Origin: CANHCC01 sp040381555
GTDB taxonomy: Bacteria; Bacteroidota; Bacteroidia; J057; RFSG01
DNA length: 38,324 bases
Direction: 5' to 3'
Assembly (NCBI GenBank): GCA_040381555.1
Contig: JBEIHC010000015.1
Coordinates: 1 to 38,324 of the forward strand
Under the pieces are notes generated by a model. It did no database searches. It saw only the letters and a list, made by a program, of their open reading frames with translations, and was not told the DNA's origin. Positions 24,050 through 32,171 of this stretch are shown in pieces. A program made the position numbers and the translations under genes. The first letter of the stretch is position 1, and each line of letters opens with the position of its first letter.

Positions 24050-25656
24050 TTAATCGTAGATTTCAATTTCCAAACATGCAGAACTTGCTGAGGATATCTA
24101 GGATCAACATATACCCCCAACAGAGAATCCTTAAAAGGTTGATAACAAGATTTATTAAGACTTAGACTATCATACGAAATTAAATTCTTCGCACCCAGTT
24201 TAACTTTATCATAAACTTCTTCTTCTGTAGTCAACCAGGCATAATCACTCCATCCCTTTTGATCCATGAGATACAAGGAGGAATTGGGACTATTATCGGG
24301 AACGGAAATCTCCTTATCCTCCCTATGAATTCCAATAGATCTGAGCCAGGGCGTAACCTTTTCATACACGCCGGTATGGGTATTACCTAAACGCTCATAG
24401 CGGGATAACATACGCCGACGCGTAAAATCAGCACAGTGTAAAATAAATAATACCACCAAAACTTTCAGAATCCATGATTTATATTGGGATGGATAAATTG
24501 CCCCAATTGACTTCAAAAACACCAACAAGATTATTGGAAAGAAAACCAATAAATTAAGGGTATAATAATCATGATTATCAAATACCTGAAAAAATAAAAT
24601 TAAGAAGGATACAAATCCAAAACCAACCCATAGAAGCATTCCTCGACCCAATGAGGGTAAATCCTTACGCTTATAGAGAAGCCAAGACAGGGCAAGAATT
24701 ATTAACACATGCATTTCATCCCGAAAGAAATGCTGGCGCCACAATTTGAATAAACCGAATAAAACCTTTCGAATTCCAATAGAATCCAACTCCCAGATGG
24801 GTAATATCCCTATCAGAAAAATACCATAATTATAGGTATGATTATACCAGCGGGCATAGGAATACCAGGCAATCCAGATAATAAAAACCCCGGAAATAAA
24901 TAAATATATTTTACGCGCTTCGATATCCCAACGGTTTTCCTTATCCCACACAAAAAAATCGATTGGACCCTTGCGCAGAAAAAAAACAGCAATTAAGGCC
25001 ATAAAACTAAGCGCGGAGGAAATCTTCAGTAGGCCAGCCAAAAGAAAGAAAAAACTTCCTAAAAGCAAATATTTTGAGGATTGGGAATTATAATATCGTA
25101 AAATAAAATACCAAGCTATAAATACAAAACTTAAGGCTGGTACATCCGCCATAAAATTATTGGCATAATAGGCGAGGATTGTAGAGGTAAATAATCCAAA
25201 TACAATAATGAAAGCCCAAAAGGTATTACTGAGGATATTTTCTGAAAACTTAAATAAACTAAATAGACCGATAAAGAAAATCAATAATTCAAGAAGCCTG
25301 AATATATACTCCTGCTTCCCGGTTATTTTCCAGAGATTGCCGACCACCCAATAAATTATAGGAAATTCAGAAATAGTTTGCCCGGTACCATCATATCCCT
25401 GATAATGCATGGCAGGTTGAGTAAGTTTTCTGGAATCTTGATAAAAATTATCGGTAAAAGAAAGGCAATCTGTCTGACGCCACTGATGCACGCCCTGAGG
25501 ACGAAGGAATAGAACCTCCTCATAATTATACGCCCAGGAAAAAAGGATGAATACAACTGTAAAAAACAAAAATGAGTAGATACTCCGAATTACACCGGTA
25601 TTTCGAGAGGCATTCAGGTGATTCCCATTAAGGCTGGTAGAATTTGTTTCAATCAT
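24046..25656 (-). CDS. ArnT/PMT-like GT-C membrane glycosyltransferase
   Basis: The 536-residue protein has a first helix at about 25-45, a long first periplasmic loop with GVHQWRQTDCLSFTDNFYQDS (the H-x-W-R-Q-x-D motif common to ArnT-like GT39/GT83 members) and GTGQTISEFPIIYWVVGNL, then about ten helices and a soluble C-terminal domain of about 110 residues. It should transfer a sugar from a polyprenyl-phosphate carrier to a lipid or protein acceptor on the periplasmic side. It lies 24 bp after the MFS gene and overlaps DUF3817 by four bases. Confidence 0.8.
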   Translation of the reverse strand: MIETNSTSLNGNHLNASRNTGVIRSIYSFLFFTVVFILFSWAYNYEEVLFLRPQGVHQWRQTDCLSFTDNFYQDSRKLTQPAMHYQGYDGTGQTISEFPIIYWVVGNLWKITGKQEYIFRLLELLIFFIGLFSLFKFSENILSNTFWAFIIVFGLFTSTILAYYANNFMADVPALSFVFIAWYFILRYYNSQSSKYLLLGSFFFLLAGLLKISSALSFMALIAVFFLRKGPIDFFVWDKENRWDIEARKIYLFISGVFIIWIAWYSYARWYNHTYNYGIFLIGILPIWELDSIGIRKVLFGLFKLWRQHFFRDEMHVLIILALSWLLYKRKDLPSLGRGMLLWVGFGFVSFLILFFQVFDNHDYYTLNLLVFFPIILLVFLKSIGAIYPSQYKSWILKVLVVLFILHCADFTRRRMLSRYERLGNTHTGVYEKVTPWLRSIGIHREDKEISVPDNSPNSSLYLMDQKGWSDYAWLTTEEEVYDKVKLGAKNLISYDSLSLNKSCYQPFKDSLLGVYVDPRYPQQVLHVWKLKSTIK

Positions 25657-25680
25657 ATCTCATTTTATTCCACTCACTCA

Positions 25681-26976
25681 TTAAGCATTTGAAATTCTAA
25701 TTTTCCTCAATTCACTCAATCGTACTTTTCTCCTATTTGCTCGAATAATTAAATAATAGGCCACTACTCCTACTGCATACATGGCGGCTGTAATGAGCAA
25801 TACGGAATAGTAAGGCAAATCATTTCCGCGTAACCATTGAAATATTCGGGCACTAATGACATAAGCTCCGCTCCAGATACTGGCAATCAGCGAACTCATC
25901 AACTCTCTATTTCGCTCTCCAACAAAAGTCATAGTCAACTCACTCGTCATGGGAGCCGCCATATTCATCAAAGGTTGGCGAAGTAAAAAGCAGGCAATTG
26001 CAAGCCCCATCATTCCGGGGGAATCGGCATACCATTCCGTAAAGGCCATAACCACCAAAAACACGACAGCCAAAGTTTGGGAAAGGGTAATGGCAATTTC
26101 AAAGCCAAAATTTCTTTTGATGTAGGGAACCAGAGTAGCCCCTCCAAAAACCAATATTGCCGCAACAGATCCCATTTCACTAAAAGATTCAGAATCCATT
26201 CCAAAAACTGAATTAAAAAATAAATTAATAAAAGGAATTGTTAACCCAGCCCCAGTGGATAAGAGAAATGTGGGAATCATGGCAATAAAAATTAATTTCC
26301 AATCATATTGACCCAAATCTTTATGAAAGCGAATAAAAGAAATTTTACTCTCTGGATGATCTAATCTTTCTTTAGAGGGGAGAAGGCAGAAAAAAGATAA
26401 TATTCCTAAAACAGAAATAATTTTAAGGATATTTAAATCTGTAAATTCTAGTACAAAATCACCCATTCGAAACTCCCCCATTCGCACTAAAGCGGCAATA
26501 AGAATTCCCGAGAATATTTGCCCCAGAGAATACATGGCATAATTTAGGGTTATCGCTTCTGATTGCAACCTAAATCGGGTATTGCGAATAATAAAAGGCA
26601 AAGCACATACCTGTACGAACATAAATAAAATGCCCCAAACAAAAAGAAAACCTTTGGCAACATCCAATTCATTTAATCGAATCATTTCCAATACAAAAAG
26701 TGAGGCGATTGGCAATCCGGCTGCTGCAACTAAGAAGAATGGCTTTAGTCTTCTTCCCCGAATAAATAACCCAGTAGGGAAAGCAAATAAAAGGGTTCCA
26801 ATAAATCTATAAGAAACCAATTCTGCAATTTCTGAATCCGGATACCCTTGTTTGCGTAGAAGTAAATTTAAAATTAAAAAGAAACTCGTGTTAATTAATT
26901 GCAGGAAAAATATCCCTGAAACCATCTGCAAAACGGGGGTATCAATGAGGCTATAGGCGCGTAAGAGTTTGCTCAT
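25681..26976 (-). CDS. MFS transporter
   Basis: The 431-residue protein has about twelve hydrophobic helices arranged in two halves, with a polar loop of some 30 residues around residue 205 (LLPSKERLDHPESKISFIRFHKDLGQYDW). An arginine-containing loop between helices 2 and 3 (GLFIRGRRLKPFF) is in the position of the MFS G-x-x-x-D-R-x-G-R-R signature. No substrate can be assigned. Its ATG overlaps the miaA stop by four bases (ATGA), indicating translational coupling. Confidence 0.83.
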   Translation of the reverse strand: MSKLLRAYSLIDTPVLQMVSGIFFLQLINTSFFLILNLLLRKQGYPDSEIAELVSYRFIGTLLFAFPTGLFIRGRRLKPFFLVAAAGLPIASLFVLEMIRLNELDVAKGFLFVWGILFMFVQVCALPFIIRNTRFRLQSEAITLNYAMYSLGQIFSGILIAALVRMGEFRMGDFVLEFTDLNILKIISVLGILSFFCLLPSKERLDHPESKISFIRFHKDLGQYDWKLIFIAMIPTFLLSTGAGLTIPFINLFFNSVFGMDSESFSEMGSVAAILVFGGATLVPYIKRNFGFEIAITLSQTLAVVFLVVMAFTEWYADSPGMMGLAIACFLLRQPLMNMAAPMTSELTMTFVGERNRELMSSLIASIWSGAYVISARIFQWLRGNDLPYYSVLLITAAMYAVGVVAYYLIIRANRRKVRLSELRKIRISNA

Positions 26977-27893
26977 GACAGAAGTTGATTTTGAACAAAC
27001 CCTGTAATTTCATTAAAATTTTCAGGCTGAAACCAAACAATATTGGGTTCTTTTCTGAGCCAAGTAAGCTGCCGTTTGGCGTAATTTCGGGTATGTTGCT
27101 GAATTCTTCGAATTGCTTCTGCTTGATTAATTTCCCCTTTCAAATAGGCGAACATCTCCGGAAATCCAACCGCTCGTAAAGCAGGCAAATCGGGAGAATA
27201 CCCTTTAGTCATTAAAGCTTTCGCCTCCTCTATCAAACCGGCCTCCAGCATTTGCACTACCCGTTGATCTATTCTGGCATATAATTCATCCCGTGGCCAT
27301 TCTAAGCCAATAGTCACAATTTTAAAGGGTCTTGGCTTAGGTGCGACTTGTTGCAATTCCTGCAAGGTCTTACCACTTGCACGAATCAATTCAATTGCCC
27401 GAATGATTCGTCTTGGATTTTGTCTGTCTATCTGCTCATAAGTTGCTCTATCTTTTTGCTCCAATTCATTTTGAAGAAAAGCTAGACCTTCTTTTTCATA
27501 ATCATCCTGTACTTGCTTACGAATTTCTGGGTCTGCTGTGGGCATTTCTGAAAATCCATATAATAAGGCTCTGGCATACAAACCGGATCCGCCTGTCAGG
27601 ATGAGGGTATCATTTGTCTTGAACCAATCTTCCGTGCATTGAAGGGCATCTTTTTCAAACTGTCCGGCGCTGTAAGATTCATCCGGATTCAAAATAGAGA
27701 GAAAAAAATGGGGGATACCTTCCTGCTCCAATTCAGATATCTGAGCAGTAGCAATAGGCATTTCTCGATAAAACTGTCGGGAATCAGCAGAAAGCACGGC
27801 AGAATGAAGAATCTTCGCCAACTGAACAGCCCAAGCTGACTTCCCAGAGGCAGTTGGTCCGGCAATGTAAATGATCGTTTTAGCTCCCAGCAT
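26973..27893 (-). CDS. miaA: tRNA dimethylallyltransferase
   Basis: The 306-residue protein has the P-loop GPTASGKS at residues 12-19, SADSRQFYREMPIATAQ, GGSGLYARALLYGF, and the RRIIRAIELI and TRNYAKRQLTWLRKEPNIVWF segments that define MiaA, which adds a dimethylallyl group to A37 of tRNAs reading UNN codons. ATG 27893 is chosen; the frame is open to 28034 but the extra N-terminus is not part of the family and would overlap the fabD start on the other strand. A -7 box (27901-27908) lies so close that the message would start at or within a few bases of the ATG. Confidence 0.95.
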   Translation of the reverse strand: MLGAKTIIYIAGPTASGKSAWAVQLAKILHSAVLSADSRQFYREMPIATAQISELEQEGIPHFFLSILNPDESYSAGQFEKDALQCTEDWFKTNDTLILTGGSGLYARALLYGFSEMPTADPEIRKQVQDDYEKEGLAFLQNELEQKDRATYEQIDRQNPRRIIRAIELIRASGKTLQELQQVAPKPRPFKIVTIGLEWPRDELYARIDQRVVQMLEAGLIEEAKALMTKGYSPDLPALRAVGFPEMFAYLKGEINQAEAIRRIQQHTRNYAKRQLTWLRKEPNIVWFQPENFNEITGFVQNQLLS

Positions 27894-27900
27894 TCTGATG

Positions 27901-27908
27901 CAAAGATA
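27901..27908 (-). promoter_or_regulatory. -7 box TATCTTTG of the miaA promoter
   Basis: On the minus strand this reads TATCTTTG, a full match to TAnnTTTG. It ends 7 bases before the miaA ATG, which predicts a leaderless or nearly leaderless transcript. No clear -33 box. Confidence 0.5.
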
Positions 27909-27967
27909 GGGAGTTGAGAATCTGAACTGGGAAATGTTGAATTTTCTGGAATCAAATCTTGACTGTG

Positions 27968-27975
27968 TATATTTG
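27968..27975 (+). promoter_or_regulatory. -7 box TATATTTG of the fabD promoter
   Basis: TATATTTG matches TAnnTTTG and lies 20 bp before the fabD ATG. It is back to back with the miaA -7 box, 60 bp away. The -33 region is not well conserved. Confidence 0.5.
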
Positions 27976-27995
27976 TCAAAATTTTTGGTTAGCAA

Positions 27996-28892
27996 ATGAA
28001 ACAAGCCTTTGTATTTCCCGGTCAGGGAGCTCAATTCCCGGGAATGGGAAAAGACTTATATGAAAAATCGCCTGCAGCACGCGAGAAGTTTGACAAAGCC
28101 AATGAAATATTGGGATTCAAAATCTCGGATATTTTATTTGAAGGAACCGCCGAAGAATTGCAGAAGACTTCTGTAACTCAGCCGGCGATTTACATTCATT
28201 CGGTTATTTTGGCAGAAGCTTTAGGAATTCAAAATAAAGCGGCAATGATGGCAGGCCATTCTTTGGGAGAATTCTCTGCCTTGGCAGCCAGTGGATGTTT
28301 ATCGTTTGAAGATGGACTCAAACTTGTGCAGATTCGTGCCAATGCGATGCAAAAAGCTTGTGATGTAACCCCCTCGACAATGGCTGCTATTGTAGGCTTA
28401 GAAGATGCGGCAGTTGAAAAATTATGTACTGAAGTTCAATTAGTTGTACCTGCCAACTACAACTCACCGGGTCAGCTGGTAGTTTCTGGGTCCGTGGAAG
28501 GCATTCAGGCAATACTAGAAAAAGCCAAAGCGGCAGGGGCAAAAATGGCCGTACAACTGTCTGTAAATGGAGCTTTTCATTCCCCCTTTATGGAACCTGC
28601 AAGAGTTGAATTGGAGCAAGGAATTCGCAATACCTTATTCAACACCCCTACTTGCCCAATCTATCAAAATGTGTGTGCTACAGGAATCAGCAATCCCGAA
28701 GAAATTCAGCTCAATCTGATTGCTCAACTTACAGCCCCAGTTCGATGGACTCAATCCGTACAGCAGATGATTGCAGATGGTGCCAGCGGTTTCACAGAAA
28801 TAGGCCCCGGAAAAGTACTTCAGGGTTTGGTAAAAAGAATAGATCGTTCTGTGCCTGCGGATGGATTTCAATCTCTGCCCGAACAAGCCTAA
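27996..28892 (+). CDS. fabD: malonyl-CoA:ACP transacylase
   Basis: The 298-residue protein shows the full FabD layout: FVFPGQGAQFPGMGKDL at the start, TQPAIYIHSV, the nucleophile elbow AGHSLGEFSAL with Ser89, and the catalytic His in VNGAFHSPFME near residue 198, then the conserved EIGPGKVLQGLVKR end. It transfers malonyl groups from CoA to acyl carrier protein for fatty acid synthesis in the cytoplasm. It is divergent from miaA and no other fab gene is adjacent. The 12-copy 17-bp repeat array begins 16 bp after its stop. Confidence 0.96.
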   Translation: MKQAFVFPGQGAQFPGMGKDLYEKSPAAREKFDKANEILGFKISDILFEGTAEELQKTSVTQPAIYIHSVILAEALGIQNKAAMMAGHSLGEFSALAASGCLSFEDGLKLVQIRANAMQKACDVTPSTMAAIVGLEDAAVEKLCTEVQLVVPANYNSPGQLVVSGSVEGIQAILEKAKAAGAKMAVQLSVNGAFHSPFMEPARVELEQGIRNTLFNTPTCPIYQNVCATGISNPEEIQLNLIAQLTAPVRWTQSVQQMIADGASGFTEIGPGKVLQGLVKRIDRSVPADGFQSLPEQA

Positions 28893-28908
28893 ACTTCCAT
28901 TCTAGCTT

Positions 28909-29107
28909 ACTTAGGGTAAGTAATCACTTAGGGTAAGTCATTACTTAGGGTATGTCTTTGCTTAGGGTAAGTCTTTACTTAGGGTAAGTAATCACTTAGG
29001 GTAAGTCATTGCTTAGGGTAAGTCATTACTTAGGGTAAGTCTTTGCTTAGGGTAAGTCTTTGCTTAGGGTAAGTCTTTACTTAGGGTAAGTAATCACTTA
29101 GGGTAAG
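28909..29107. repeat. 12-copy tandem array of a 17-bp repeat, core CTTAGGGTAAG
   Basis: Twelve units with exact 17-bp period carry the core CTTAGGGTAAG (one copy has GGGTATG). The core is a 4-bp dyad CTTA / TAAG around GGG. The short tails between cores are of three kinds, AATC, CATT and CTTT, in the order A-B-C-C-A-B-B-C-C-C-A, with the last copy running into unique sequence. The same repeat in reverse orientation occurs at 8884-8928 (3 copies) and 32083-32110 (2 copies). Confidence 0.97.
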
Positions 29108-29195
29108 CGGCTATTTTGCCCCGATCGTCCTTTCAAAAAATCAAAAACTACAGCAAAACCAGCGTGATTTTCATTTACACCCTCCTATTCAGGTG

Positions 29196-29226
29196 CTTGT
29201 AATCCCCTATTATAATCGTAATTTTG
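29196..29226 (+). promoter_or_regulatory. promoter of gltX (CTTG - 19 bp - TAATTTTG)
   Basis: TAATTTTG at 29219-29226 matches the -7 consensus and TTG at 29197-29199 lies 19 bp upstream. Transcription would begin about 29231, giving a leader of roughly 170 nt before the gltX ATG. Confidence 0.65.
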
Positions 29227-29230
29227 CCCT

Positions 29231-29283
29231 CCGGTCAATCAGTCAATTCCTGATTACCGGAAGATAGTAGTTAGAAATCTTCC
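29231..29283 (+). promoter_or_regulatory. two consecutive hairpins at the 5' end of the gltX leader
   Basis: The first hairpin pairs CCGGT and AATCAG (29231-29241, one bulged C) with CTGATT and ACCGG (29250-29260). The second pairs GGAAGAT (29259-29265) with ATCTTCC (29277-29283) perfectly. They share two G residues, so they cannot both be fully formed. The first starts at the predicted transcript 5' end. No T run follows, so they are not an ordinary terminator. Confidence 0.55.
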
Positions 29284-29403
29284 AGATACTTTAGGCGAAG
29301 TCATTCTAGCGGAATTAATGCCTGATAACAGTAGGTTTAGAAAGCATTCAATCCGAATTTCTCCCTGAACAATATCCGGAAACAAACACAATTAAATTAC
29401 TCT

Positions 29404-30915
29404 ATGTCTGTAACCGTACGCTTTGCCCCCAGTCCTACCGGTGGACTTCACATTGGAGGGGTTAGAACTGCCCTGTATAACTACCTGTTTGCCAAAAAGC
29501 ATAATGGCCGATTTATTTTAAGAGTAGAAGATACTGACCAGACGAGATTTGTTGAAGGGGCAGAACAATATATAATCGATTCACTCCGCTGGTGTGGGAT
29601 TGAATTCACGGAAGGCGTTCATTTAGGGGGGCCTTGTGTACCCTATCGCCAAAGCGAGCGAAAAGCATTGTATGCAACCTACAGCAAAGAATTGATTGAA
29701 AAAGGAGCTGCCTATTATGCCTTTGACACAACGGAGGAATTGGATGAAATGCGGACCCGACTAGAGGCTTCAGGAGTAAAATCCCCTCAGTACAATTCCA
29801 TTACCCGCAATACAATGAAAAACTCTTTGACTCTTCCTCAAGATGAGGTACAAAGAAGATTAGCCGCTGGGGAGCCTTATGTAATTCGACTTAAAGTACC
29901 TCGTAAAGAAGAAGTTCGTTTCCATGACGAAGTAAGAGGTTGGGTGGTCATACATTCCAGTCAGGTAGATGATAAAGTGTTAATGAAAAGTGATGGAATG
30001 CCCACCTACCACATGGCCAATGTGATTGATGACCATACAATGGAAATTACCCATGTGATTCGGGGGGAAGAATGGCTTTCCTCTACCCCACTCCATGTTT
30101 TGTTGTATCGAGCATTCGGCTGGGAAGATACCATGCCTAAGTTCGCTCATCTCCCTTTAATCCTCAAACCAGAAGGAACCGGAAAACTGAGTAAAAGAGA
30201 CGCCGATAAGTTTCCTCAATTCCCCTTAGAATGGACAGATACGGAAGGTAAAACTTTTAAAGGATTTCGTGAATTAGGCTATCTGCCTGAGGCGCTCATG
30301 AATTTTCTAGCCTTATTGGGCTGGAATCCTGGAGGAGATGAGGAAATTATGGACATGAATCGCCTAATTGAAGCCTTTAGTCTGGAGAGAATCGGAAAAT
30401 CGGGAACCAAGTATGACCTAGCCAAAGCAGATTGGTTCAATCAAATTTATTTAAGAAAAAAAGAGGATTCGGATTTACTTCCAGAAGTTAGACATGAATT
30501 GGAAAAAGCAGGATTCCCCCAAAAAGAAGATGCTTTTGTGCTGAAAGTTATTTCTCTCCTAAAAGACAGAGTAACCTTTATTCGGGAATTCGCCCTTCAT
30601 GGAAAATATTTCTTCCAGGCTCCGGTAGAATTCGATGCAGAGATGCACAAAAGTAAATGGAATGAGAACTGCCCTGCTTGGATGAATCAAATAGCTGATA
30701 CATTTGAAAACCTACAGGAATGGAATCATCCTAGCATGGACGCAGCCTTCAAAGGCTGGGCTGCCACTGCTGGTATAGGTGCCGGTAAAGTTTTACCTGC
30801 ATTCCGATTGGCCATTACGGGAATGGCATTCGGGCCTTCCACTTTTGATGTAGCAGAATTAATCGGAAAAGAAGATACCCTGGCTCGGTTGAGATACGCC
30901 GCAAAAAATTTATAA
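29404..30915 (+). CDS. gltX: glutamyl-tRNA synthetase
   Basis: The 503-residue class I synthetase has the HIGG signature (His16-Gly19) in PSPTGGLHIGGVRTALYNYLF, the EDTDQTRF segment and the KMSKS-type loop as GKLSKRD near residue 264. The C-terminal anticodon-binding helical domain is complete (RIGKSGTKYDLAKADWFNQIYL onward). It charges tRNA-Glu with glutamate. Length is normal. The long structured leader and its own promoter suggest separate control. A small conserved gene follows 46 bp after the stop. Confidence 0.97.
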   Translation: MSVTVRFAPSPTGGLHIGGVRTALYNYLFAKKHNGRFILRVEDTDQTRFVEGAEQYIIDSLRWCGIEFTEGVHLGGPCVPYRQSERKALYATYSKELIEKGAAYYAFDTTEELDEMRTRLEASGVKSPQYNSITRNTMKNSLTLPQDEVQRRLAAGEPYVIRLKVPRKEEVRFHDEVRGWVVIHSSQVDDKVLMKSDGMPTYHMANVIDDHTMEITHVIRGEEWLSSTPLHVLLYRAFGWEDTMPKFAHLPLILKPEGTGKLSKRDADKFPQFPLEWTDTEGKTFKGFRELGYLPEALMNFLALLGWNPGGDEEIMDMNRLIEAFSLERIGKSGTKYDLAKADWFNQIYLRKKEDSDLLPEVRHELEKAGFPQKEDAFVLKVISLLKDRVTFIREFALHGKYFFQAPVEFDAEMHKSKWNENCPAWMNQIADTFENLQEWNHPSMDAAFKGWAATAGIGAGKVLPAFRLAITGMAFGPSTFDVAELIGKEDTLARLRYAAKNL

Positions 30916-30961
30916 AACTTTTAGTTGGACATAATAGTTGTAAGGACATCAAACTAACAAA

Positions 30962-31195
30962 ATGGGAAGAAAAATGAATTCCGGGCTAAGCCCAAAAGTA
31001 AACAGCGAACTTGAAGGTTTTAGCGTAGGAATCAATCAATTCGGAGAAATTACCACGAGTTATGACATCGACAAGTTGAATCTGTTTCTCGATAAAAATG
31101 TCGAAGATAAAAAGTTTCGCGAAGTAGATGATTTTCATCGAAATATAGAATCAGTTGACAATCAATCAAAAGAAGAAACTCTTTTCGGAAATTGA
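30962..31195 (+). CDS. small conserved Bacteroidota protein of unknown function
   Basis: The 77-residue soluble, acidic protein has no signal peptide or membrane segment. Its centre, LEGFSVGINQFGEITTSYDIDKLNLFLDKNVEDKKF, resembles a pattern I recognise from short uncharacterised proteins in other Bacteroidota (E-G-x-x-x-x-I-N-x-F-G-E-I ... I-D-x-x-N-x-F-L-N/D-x-N-V-x-D-K-K), so it is probably a true gene. I cannot assign a function. It sits between gltX and enoyl-CoA hydratase, 46 bp after gltX. Confidence 0.7.
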   Translation: MGRKMNSGLSPKVNSELEGFSVGINQFGEITTSYDIDKLNLFLDKNVEDKKFREVDDFHRNIESVDNQSKEETLFGN

Positions 31196-31227
31196 TTCGT
31201 TTTAATTTTTTTTTGGCAGTTGCTTAG

Positions 31228-31235
31228 TAGTTTTG
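31228..31235 (+). promoter_or_regulatory. -7 box TAGTTTTG of the enoyl-CoA hydratase promoter
   Basis: TAGTTTTG matches TAnnTTTG and lies 16 bp before the ATG. The T-rich region upstream has no TTTG at the standard spacing. Confidence 0.5.
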
Positions 31236-31251
31236 TTCAAACTTAATCCAA

Positions 31252-32037
31252 ATGGCCATTCACTCCCAATACAGCACTTTGCAGATTTCCCTCGAAGAGG
31301 GTGTTTTGATTATAACTTTGAATCGTCCGGAAGTGCTCAATGCACTTAACCGTATGGTGTTAACTGAGTTAGGATCTGTTTTTACAGAAATAGAAAAAGA
31401 GGTTGCGGTAAGGGGAATAATCATTACGGGTAGTGGACATAAAGCATTTGCAGCTGGGGCAGATATTTCTGAAATCCATGCCCTTACTAAAGATGAAGCC
31501 TTAGAATTCAGCCATTTCGGGCAGTCTGTATTGGATCAAATCGAGAATTGTAGCCGACCAGTAATAGCTGCAGTAAATGGATTTGCCTTGGGAGGCGGTT
31601 GCGAATTGGCCATGGCATGTCACCTTCGAATTGCAGCTGAAAATGCACGATTTGGTCAGCCAGAAGTTAATTTAGGATTGATTGCAGGCTATGGAGGTAC
31701 CCAGAGATTATCTCGATTAATCGGAAGAACCAAAGCACTCGAATATTTACTCACCGCAGATATGATTAGCGCTTCGGAAGCATTGGAATTAAGATTGGTC
31801 AATCATGTAGTGACGCAGGAGGAGTTAATTGAAAAATGTCAGGAAATCCTCACCAAAATCGCAACTAAATCTCCCTTAGCCATAGCGGAAACCATTCAAG
31901 CGGCGAACAAAGCAGGCTCATCCGACGGATTTGAAAAAGAAGCTCAATGTTTCGCGATAGTCACAGCTTCTTCTGATGGTAAAGAAGGCACACAGGCATT
32001 TTTGGAAAAAAGAAAGCCCGTATTTACAGGAAAGTAA
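31252..32037 (+). CDS. enoyl-CoA hydratase/isomerase (crotonase) family protein
   Basis: The 261-residue protein is a canonical crotonase. The first oxyanion-hole segment is HKAFAAGADISEI, and NGFALGGGCELAMACHLRIA contains the first catalytic Glu. FGQPEVNLGLIAGYGGTQRL contains the second catalytic Glu and the G-G-T-Q-R-L motif of true enoyl/crotonyl-CoA hydratases. The expected reaction is syn addition of water to short-chain 2-enoyl-CoA in beta-oxidation or butyrate-type metabolism. It has its own -7 box and no partner beta-oxidation genes next to it; it converges with the acyl-CoA reductase gene. Confidence 0.94.
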   Translation: MAIHSQYSTLQISLEEGVLIITLNRPEVLNALNRMVLTELGSVFTEIEKEVAVRGIIITGSGHKAFAAGADISEIHALTKDEALEFSHFGQSVLDQIENCSRPVIAAVNGFALGGGCELAMACHLRIAAENARFGQPEVNLGLIAGYGGTQRLSRLIGRTKALEYLLTADMISASEALELRLVNHVVTQEELIEKCQEILTKIATKSPLAIAETIQAANKAGSSDGFEKEAQCFAIVTASSDGKEGTQAFLEKRKPVFTGK

Positions 32038-32082
32038 GACTCTTTCTGAGTACTATTCTGCCTTAATAGGGCAAATCATTTA

Positions 32083-32110
32083 CTTACCCTAAACTTCAGT
32101 TTACCCTAAA
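32083..32110. repeat. two copies of the 17-bp repeat (degenerate core YTTACCCTAAA)
   Basis: CTTACCCTAAA at 32083-32093 and TTTACCCTAAA at 32100-32110 are exactly 17 bp apart and match the core of the large array in reverse orientation with one or two base changes. As at 8884-8928 they lie between two convergent genes. Confidence 0.8.
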
Positions 32111-32171
32111 CCGGTAGGCCTGTAATTAAGCAATAGTAAGGATTTACACTTTCTGAAGAAGCCCTTATTAA

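Noticed and set aside
28909..29107. TTAGGG within the array as a telomere-like repeat
   Set aside because: The unit is 17 bp, not 6 bp, and the match to the vertebrate telomere hexamer is incidental; the array is internal and followed by gltX.
28909..29107. CRISPR array
   Set aside because: The segments between cores are only about 6 bp and of three recurring types, not unique spacers, and no cas genes are near.
29227..29403. T-box or other known riboswitch in the gltX leader
   Set aside because: No T-box conserved sequence and no terminator/antiterminator T run were visible.
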